Below are positions 56,629 to 64,000 of a DNA stretch of 64,000 nucleotides, one piece after another (position 1 is the stretch's first letter; the number at the start of each line of letters is the position of its first letter). The position numbers were made by a program, and so were the translations under genes. The stretch is from Paratinospora sagittata (Eukaryota; Streptophyta; Magnoliopsida; Ranunculales; Menispermaceae). The notes below the pieces were generated by a model. That model ran no database searches. It was not told the DNA's origin and saw only the letters and a program-made list of their open reading frames with translations. The stretch spans positions 11,183,729-11,247,728 of the forward strand of contig CM069600.1 in assembly GCA_035771175.1 (NCBI GenBank), given 5' to 3'.

Positions 56629-57250
56629 TTTTTTTTTAGAAGAGACAAAATATTGTATTAATGTTAAAACGGTAATACAGTGACATGAGCATAAGCATGC
56701 TCATGGAGAGGCCAGAAAACATTCTAACAACAAATGGCAGAAAATATAACACAGAAAACTGCTAGTGGACTGAAATTACATCAAAGCATCCCAACTCCTG
56801 TACCAGTCTGTGAATGAGTACGCACCACCTATCTTGGAAGAACTAATCCAAGTGGTAGCATAAGTTATAGAAACCTCCCAAATGTCGTCCACTGTACTGA
56901 TCTTGTTTTGAAAAATCCTATTGTTCCTTTCTTTCCAGAGAGACGAAAGAACAGCTACTGAGATAATGCTCCCCATCTCCTTGCGTCTCCTACACAAACC
57001 AGCATTATGGCTAGGCACGAAGCAATTTTCACATGACTGCAGCATACTAAACTTTCCAAAAAGGAGCAATTCCCACTTTCTCCAGATCTGACCAGCAAAA
57101 GTACATCTAAAGAAGAGATGATCTACTGTCTCATTGGCTTCAAAACAAAGAACGCAGCAATGCGGTGATAGGCAAATATGGGGCAATTGCTTGTTCACTA
57201 AATCTTGGGTGCACCGCTTATTGAGAGCCACAAGCCATCCAAACACTCGA
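56629..57250 (-). mobile_element. L1-like LINE 3' end with zf-RVT
   Basis: Poly-T at 56629-56637 is the reversed A-tail. The minus strand encodes an uninterrupted 156-codon frame (57246-56776): MFGWLVALNKRCTQDLVNKQ, then the zinc-binding CCVLCFEANETVDHLFFRC, SSLWKERNNRIFQNK and a YSFTDWYRSWDALM end. It is 5'-truncated at about 57250, and a second copy starts at 63577. Confidence 0.88.
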
Positions 57251-57860
57251 ATTCTACGTGAAATTGGAGCTGATGATAGTAGGTTGTGGATGTTGGAAAT
57301 GAGGGCTCAACGAGATGATTCAAAAAGGACTTACATGAATAGGAGCCGGTGTTATCAAGGAACCAAAGTGGAGGAGGATAGCTGAACCTGGTTATAAGTA
57401 GAAAGGTAATCTACTTATAAGAATTGCCAATTAATATTTTGTTGTCTCATTTGTTAAATTTTCGATTGTTTTATTTTTAACTTAACATTATTTTCAGTTG
57501 CTAGATTTGTTTCCACCTTGTCATGTTTTATAATTAATTTTACTTTTATTTTCCCTTTTGTAAAATATATCAATCATTGTCTTAAGTTAATGTAATTGGT
57601 AAAGAAAAGAAAAAGAAAAAAACAACAACCAAGCACATGCATATTTTCTTCCATTTTCACATACATAAATGAACTCAAATTGCATATATAAGAATTCAAT
57701 TATTTTATTTAATTCCTCTAATCAGCAATACACTAAAGTTGCATACAGAGGCAACCACTCAACAAATGAAATCTCACACACAAATTTATTTAATAGAAGA
57801 CCTTCATTTCTTTAAAGTTCCTCATCGCTATATATCTTTTAGGAAGCCTGACCTTCAATT
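57251..57860. other. between LINE tail and extensin B, no gene seen
   Basis: 57251-57420 may be further LINE sequence. From 57545 on it is homologous to the 40030-40419 flank of copy A and probably carries the end of the extensin B transcript. Confidence 0.5.
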
Positions 57861-58134
57861 CTGCCCAAAAGAAAATAAGAGAAAGAAAGTAGAGTGAGAA
57901 TATGATCAAAATCAAATAATCTTAATTGCCAATTTGTTTACTCTACTTCTATAATTAAAATTAATTTCTATAGAGGTTTAAACTCTAATAGAATAAGCAA
58001 AGTTTTTTTTTAATTAGAAAAACATTATCAAAAAATAAATATTTTTTAATTATCCTCTATTCGTCTTAGAGTTTGGAAATAGAGAACAAATTAAACACCA
58101 TCTATATAAGTATCCAAAAGAATAATAAACTTAC
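57861..58134 (-). other. 3' UTR intron of extensin-like gene B
   Basis: Minus-strand donor CAAG/GTAAG at 58138-58130 and acceptor TTTTGGGCAG ending at 57861, followed by AATTGAAGGTCAGGC. Same layout as copy A, 274 bp against 247 bp. Confidence 0.65.
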
Positions 58135-58164
58135 CTTGTCCATCAAGGAGCTAAATATAGTGTT

Positions 58165-58575
58165 TTAGTCATCATGATGATGAGAAGGTGGTGACTTATA
58201 CTTGTATTTAGGTAGTGTTGGTGGTGACTTATACTTGTAGACAGGCGGCGGCGATTTATACTTGTAGACTGGTGGAGGTGGTGATTTGTGAACTGGTGGC
58301 GGAGGTGGAGATGACTTGTATTTGTAACTTGAAGGGAATTTTTTGGGTGATTTTGAAGAGTATTTGTCATCATCATCACGATGATCATCATCATCATCAT
58401 TTACATAAGGAGATCTAGGTGACTTGTAACCATAAGGTGGAGGAAATTTCTTGGGTTTGGAATGGTCATCATCATGGTGATCATCATGATCATCATGATG
58501 GTCTGCAACAACATCTAATGCCAAAGTTAGAGACAATAACACAAGTAGTAGAAGAGTTGTAAAATGCGAAGCCAT
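58165..58575 (-). CDS. secreted extensin-like proline-rich protein, copy B
   Basis: 136 aa. Signal peptide MASHFTTLLLLVLLSLTLAL. Asp/His-rich DHHDDHDDHHDDDHSKPKK (one extra DHHDD-like block compared with copy A) and DDDDDHRDDDDKY. The extensin-like half has KSSPPPPPVHKSPPPP, VYKYKSPPPVYKYKSPP and ends PPSHHHDD. It lacks the seven-Pro block of copy A (PPPPPPP). It is predicted to be a cell-wall structural protein exported through the secretory pathway. The TATA box and 3' UTR intron are shared with copy A, so both copies look intact and potentially expressed. Confidence 0.82.
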   Translation of the reverse strand: MASHFTTLLLLVLLSLTLALDVVADHHDDHDDHHDDDHSKPKKFPPPYGYKSPRSPYVNDDDDDHRDDDDKYSSKSPKKFPSSYKYKSSPPPPPVHKSPPPPVYKYKSPPPVYKYKSPPTLPKYKYKSPPSHHHDD

Positions 58576-58625
58576 GACAAATGGGTTTTTTAGCTTTATG
58601 ATGCTAAGGAAGCCCTTCTCATGCC

Positions 58626-58634
58626 CTTTATATA
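58626..58634 (-). promoter_or_regulatory. TATA box of extensin-like gene B
   Basis: The minus strand reads TATATAAAG, 51 bp before the ATG, in the same context as in copy A. Confidence 0.75.
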
Positions 58635-58639
58635 GCTTT

Positions 58640-59817
58640 GCAATTTACCTCTCTCCCTCTACCTCGTTTATAAAAGATTATTTTGACCTATATGTAAATT
58701 TCCATGCTTCTCCATCTACTTTATGATTTGGCTTTGTCTTAGGTATAATTAATTTGATTCTTTCTAGAATATTGCTCCTTGATGTGGCTTATAATAACAT
58801 GACAATTCCAATATTTATTCATGGTAAGCTCCACAGCTTGTAAACATATAAAGTTATGGACCACTTAGTTAAGGATCCAATAATATTTGCATATAAACAT
58901 TTGTTTGTCCTTCAACATCATTTGAGGTGAGAAATTGATTTGCCCGGGGCGCTTTGTTGTGTATTCCCATTAGGCCTAGAAGTGGACAATATTTGTTCCC
59001 TTATATTTGAATATTCATTGATTGATCTGAAATGTTTTATCTACACGTGATAATCCAATGTAACAAATAACAAATACTATTGAATGACACCAAAAGAAAA
59101 AAAAAAAAAAGGGCCCTTGTGATAGGAGTATGTGTTAAAAGGTAAATTGTCGCTAGGGCCGATCACTGCGACCCCTTTTGTGAGGAGGCAAGGCAACCCC
59201 TTCTCCCAAAGTTAGGAGACTATTTTTTATTGGGAAGTTGAGAGTTTAATTCAAACCCTTGTGTTCTAAAGACTCTGTAACCATTGCATATAAATTAAAT
59301 GCCCCTTCACATTTCATTGTTGCCGACTCTAATGGACAAGCTTTTACTTGGTGCAGTTTGTCAAACTTGTAACAACCTATCTCTTTTATGGCTCATACTA
59401 ATTGGGCCGTTCAAGTATATATATATATATGTGGGTGTAATCTTCATCTTTCAACCTTGTTTTCCCATTTTCCAGCTAATTTACTTCTATTTTCTTGACA
59501 GCTTCATCACGTTTTGGACAAATTCAATTGGCACAAATCTCATGTTTTTCTTTGGTTTTCAATTTTCTTAAAAGATTATTAAGCTTTTTGACAAACCATG
59601 CATACACAGCGTCAATTTTTCCAGCTGGATTGATTGACAAGAGAACATCTAATTAATATTTCTCCTATGAAAATATACTAAATTTATAGTTAAAGAAAAT
59701 TGGGTTTTGTTGTACACGCTAATATATAACACTAATACATGTAACATGCTTGAAAATTTAGACTTAGTTTCTACATTTTTTTCCCTTTTTTTAAATACCT
59801 TCATAAGGTGCCTTAGA
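58640..59817. repeat. upstream flank of extensin B, duplicated segment
   Basis: Collinear with 41190-43197 of copy A but lacking the TA/GA expansion, about 530 bp including the SINE head, and the 210-bp LTR insertion. No further gene. Parallel short frames (42472 and 59299) are not protein-like. Confidence 0.85.
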
Positions 59818-60277
59818 TGTGATAGGAAATAAACCCAAGATGCCGCAAACACACACAAAGAGAAAACACAGAGATGAGATTTAACATGGTTTGGGAAGAA
59901 ATCCCTACCTCTACGGAGTGCACCAACACTCAATCCACTATCAATAGAGGTTTACAATGAAAAGTCACTCTGTGAGCACTCTCTCACAATTCTCCCCACC
60001 TCTCAATCTATCTCATCTCACATAAACTCTAATTATAATTAGATTTATATACAAACTTTATATAAGGGTAGAATTGTACTTTCGTACATAAAATAAATTA
60101 AATAGTTAATTTGGCTTCATAATATAACAATCTCCTACTTGAAGACCAGATAATTATTTTAGGCTTCACATTCCTACATTCTCCCACTTGAAGACTAAAA
60201 CACCTGTGAACATCTGTCTTCAATGGCTAGTGAAACTGGTGCACTCAAAAGTCACGTCTTCAACCTTGAAGACGAAT
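59818..60277 (-). mobile_element. copia LTR A plus last bases of pol, in copy B
   Basis: Minus-strand LTR TGTAGGAATGTGAAGCC (60177) to CCTATCACA (59818), with the polypurine tract AAGTGGGAGAA and about 90 bp of the copia 3' region up to the stop-codon area (ACCTTGAAGAC at 60262-60272). It is cut where the solo LTR begins. Confidence 0.82.
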
Positions 60278-62802
60278 TGTAACTCCTCATAGTTATAATT
60301 ATACACCTACATTGACTTATACATATACCGACATATATACGTACGCGTATTCCGTATGTAGGAGTCAAATGTATGTGTGGATGATAGTACATAATAATAA
60401 AAATAAATAAATAAATAAAATAAAATCAAACAAATTGAGTTGTTGAGGTGGTTGCATGTTGCAAGCCACATGTTAAGATTATTTGCAAGCCACCTGTCTC
60501 ATCCAATTACAACCACTTAGAACTGATTTTTGACACATATTGTGTTGCTGGCAAGGTGAATTTGCCATGTTTTGATCAAAGTGGTTTGCTGGCTAGAGTA
60601 AAGTATGTTGCTGAAATGTCCAAATGAAGTTGCTGGACTTGGAAAGAAATTCACATGAGCAAGTGAAATTCTAGCTGAAACGTTGAGAGGAGGAGCTTGA
60701 TCTTGGAGCTCAAAATTTGAAGGTGAGAATTCAGGTTCTGGATATGAAATCTATTGAATTAAGTTCCTTTCTTCCTTATGACCATCATATATATATCATG
60801 CAAATGTTTTCCATGTCTTGATAAAAGGCTGGAAAATGGGAATTCTAGACTGAAGATTGAGTTGGTTTGGAGCTGGAAAATTGTGAATTTGAGGCCCAAA
60901 CTATTGAGGATTAATTGCTGATATATTGGTGAGTGTTTGATGTTTATTTCACTGATATTTGTTGGTGTTTAATGACTGGAAATCCATGATGTTCTTATAT
61001 GATTAATTTGATGATGAAATGGTGAGTTTCATGACTGATTTGGGTATTCCAAATCTGGTTGAGTAGGGGTCTTGGAGCCCAATTTCAGTGACTAAATTAT
61101 GTGATTTTGATGTGTCTAAATGCTGAAAATTAATGTTGAATATGTTGTGATTATGGATGACAAAGATTGGAATTTGGAAGGTGAATGGTGCTGGAAAAAC
61201 TTAAATGTTGAGAATGTATGTATTGTGATCAATTTGATATTGAATTTCAGGCAATTCAATGACTAAAAATTATGTGCTGAAAATTCTGAAACTGTACAGG
61301 TGTGTTGGTGAAGATCATGGTGATCAAAGGATGCTGAGAATTTGGTGAATGCAAGTGAAATAGTGAAAGTGCTAAGTGAGCAGTGAGCTGAAATTTAATA
61401 GATTTGGCAATTGGCTTATGTTAGAATAGCAATCACTGTAAGTATATATTAATGAGGTGAGAATTATATTAATATACTAATATGTACATATATTAATATA
61501 TGAATGAGTATATATTAATATATTAATGTGTATATATATAGCAATATATGCATGAGGTTGAGAAGTATATTACTATATGTATATATGAATAGGTTTGAGA
61601 CTTATTTTATGGCATACAAATATATTGATGGAATAATATATTGGTGGGATTGAGATATTTATATACAGATAATATTAAGTTTCATGAGTATATACTGACA
61701 CGTAGTACTTGTGGGCATATGTGAGAGTAAAATCATATGGGAAATAATTTGTTATTATTGCTTGGTGAAATTACAACAAAGTTTGGAATAGGTGGGGACA
61801 GTACACAGTAGTAGTGATATTTGGTGAGCACTAGGCCGTTGGCATTGTGTGAGTATCCTTCCATTTCTTGGTTATTTTGTATGGCATTGTAGCTATGAAC
61901 TGTTTGCAATGATAAGCGTGTATGAATGGCATGGTATAAACTTGCATTGATTGAATACGTGAAAAATATTTCGAAAACGAAGCATCTCTAACTTGTAAGA
62001 ACATGTTAGAACATGAGCCATTCCAGGAATAAGTTCCGCAGGAGTAGTACCTTGAGTATCTTATGAGCTTAGTGGTTATCTTGGAATTGATTGTGATAAA
62101 ATTGAGTATGAGAGGACAGTTAGGCTACCCTTGTTTGGGCCGAACGAGGGGTGAGTCCCGCTCTATACTTAGAAGGTGGGAGATGGATATGACTTTCAGT
62201 GGGAAAGTGAAATTTTTTTTGCAAAATATTGCAGGAAGTTCCAAGTTATTTTGTGCATATGTGTATTGTCTCTTTGCACTTGAATCTTTAAATGTATTTG
62301 ATTATGATTTTATCAACATGTTTATTAAATGCATATAAATGCTATAGAATGGAACTTACTCACCGAGCTTGTTGTAGCTCACCCCATTACCTCCAATATT
62401 TCAAGTAAAGGCCCAAAAGCAAAAAGAAAAGCAAAGAAAGGATAAGCCTTTTTCTGGAACTTTACTTGTTATGTATGTATGGAGGAAATGGTTACAATAT
62501 GATTGCTTTTGATATGTATAATTAGCATGTATATATTTATTACCACGTAGACGAGTGAGGTGATAATATGAATCATAGTTGACGTGTTGGGGTATGAAAT
62601 ACTGTTATGATGATGAATATCTGACTGTAAATGAGTATGAAAATGAATGAATGTAGATTTTGATTTGAAATCTATCAAGAAATTTGAAATTCGTGTATTT
62701 ACATTGAGGCTAACAGTATATTGTACACTGTATACGAAGATGTATAGTGTATAGTATACTGTGCCGATCATGACATCAGCCTACGTAAGGGGCGTCGTGA
62801 CA
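60278..62802 (+). mobile_element. solo LTR, 2525 bp
   Basis: Starts TGTAACTCCTCATAG and ends GGGGCGTCGTGACA. The flanks CGAAT (60273-60277) and AGAAT (62803-62807) form a 5-bp duplication with one mismatch. The reverse complement matches the gypsy LTR at 5357-7934, including the TATAC-rich block near 62700-62760. It contains CTCACCGAGCTTGTTGTAGC, the R/U5-like part at 62360. No gag or pol. Confidence 0.85.
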
Positions 62803-63576
62803 AGAATTCATCTTGAAACTTATCAACATTAAATGTACTTAGATGTAGAAGAACTGTATAAAGTGGAGATTTGATTGTGTTGTAAAACAATAATTTTTTT
62901 AATGACAATTTTTTTTTTCTAGATTTTTTGTTTTTTGGTAAATAAGTCTTTTTTCTTGTTTTGGTTGGCATGGTAATTAATTCATTTCAATTTCATTTTG
63001 ATCGAGGCCCTATAACTCCAAGTATAAAGATGAATGAGTTTAATTGGTTTGATGATGTGATTTTATATTTAAGATACGAAAACGCAAGTGTTGAGTTTTA
63101 AATATTATCATGAAGTGAGGATATATAATAAAGTTACGAAATCCTAATTAGTCCAAACTTGCTTACAAAAGGAGCTAGTTTTGCTATTGTTTTTGTTTTT
63201 GTTTGATCCAAAGTCGACGTACTAATTAAAAAATAGTTTGCAATCACTAAACCAAACTGGGTCATTATAAGGTGTATCTTTCGGTTGATACTTACCCCTT
63301 TGGAGCATCTATATATAAAATAAACAAGAGGACTTTTGTATATATGAACATTTCAAATTTAGATGTATGAAAAATATTTTAAACCTATCATATTTTTCCT
63401 CAAGTATTTTCTTTCAACTTTATCTTATGTATACTTCTTCTTAATATTTTTTTTTTTCCCTAAGAGGGCATGTGATTTTTCAATTTCAATATTTCTTCCT
63501 GACCTATTTTTGCATGTGAAACTTTTTATGTGCGACTTTTCTGATGAATTTTTAACATATTTTCATTGTTTTTTTT
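62803..63576. repeat. start of duplicated unit, copy 3 (non-coding)
   Basis: Matches 55895-56628 almost collinearly. Small indels include a 60-bp extra piece near 63497-63550 and loss of a short part near 63150. Confidence 0.9.
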
Positions 63577-64000
63577 TTTTTTGAGAAGAGACAAAATATT
63601 GTATTAATGTTAAAACAATAATACAGTGACATGAGCATAGGCAATGCTCATGGAGAGGCCAGAAAACATTCTAACAACAAATGGCAGAAAATATAACACA
63701 GAAAGCTGCTAGTGGACTGAAATTACATTAAAGCATCCCAACTCCTGTACCAGTCTATGAATGAGTAGGCACCACCTATCTTGGAAGAACTAATCCAAGT
63801 GGCAGCATAAGTTATAGAACCTCCCAAATGTCGTCCACTGTACTGATCTTGTTTTGAAAAATCCTATTGTTCCTTTCTTTCCAGAGAGACGAAAGAACAG
63901 CTACTGAGATAATGCTCCCTATCTCCTTGCGTCTCTTACACAAACCAGCATTATGGCTAGGCACGAAACAATTTTCACATGACTGCGACATACTAAACTT
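63577..64000 (-). mobile_element. L1-like LINE 3' end, second copy
   Basis: Nearly identical to 56630-57060 (minus-strand C-terminus with KERNNRIFQNK and YRSWD). One base is missing in the GAACCTCCC region, which breaks the 156-codon frame. It continues past the window end. Confidence 0.88.

Noticed and set aside
1..64000. CRISPR array, bacterial operons or organellar genes
   Set aside because: No regular direct-repeat/spacer array, no ribosome-binding-site/operon layout and no plastid or mitochondrial gene sequence were seen. The window is plant nuclear DNA.

Overview
This window is nuclear DNA from a flowering plant, most likely a eudicot. It is AT-rich, has introns of up to 10 kb with GT-AG borders, and is dominated by plant transposable elements: Ty1/copia and Ty3/gypsy remnants, L1-like and RTE-like LINEs, an Au-type SINE, other tRNA-like SINE candidates, hAT-like and Mutator-like MITEs. 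I cannot name the species. All gene models below were built by hand from reading frames, splice-site phase and recognisable protein motifs. No database search was possible.

Four host genes can be supported. (1) 10278-32300 (+): an RWP-RK domain transcription factor of 299 aa, with four exons spread over 22 kb. (2) 34850-37167 (-): a class-3-lipase-like alpha/beta hydrolase of 393 aa, two exons, tail to tail with gene 1. (3) and (4) 40696-41121 and 58165-58575 (-): two duplicate secreted extensin-like proline-rich proteins with an Asp/His-rich N-terminal part and a conserved intron in the 3' UTR.

Layout. 1-9500 is a pile of retrotransposons: an LTR on the minus strand, an unassigned stretch with a dense AGCGTCCT motif array, a gypsy element with its 5' LTR, PBS and broken gag, and a copia remnant. 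A Mutator-like MITE ends about 190 bp before the RWP-RK start codon. 10.4-31.7 kb is mostly intron, filled with MITEs, an Au-type SINE, several LINE 3' ends and a three-layer nest (L1 holding an RTE fragment and a hAT-like MITE). 32.3-34.8 kb holds a gypsy fragment and a 246-bp tandem duplication. 38-43.5 kb has SINE and LINE tails, then extensin copy A. 43.2-55.8 kb is a chimeric copia element on the minus strand, split by three insertions whose target-site duplications can be read: a 591-bp hAT-like MITE, a 3.5-kb LTR insertion and a 4.76-kb LTR insertion. 55.9-60.3 kb is a second extensin unit (LINE tail, extensin copy B, copia LTR). It is followed by a 2.5-kb solo LTR and the start of a third copy of the unit, which runs off the window end.

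The main biological stories are the RWP-RK gene stretched by transposons, the extensin unit amplified in tandem by segmental duplication, and a well-ordered record of nested insertions.
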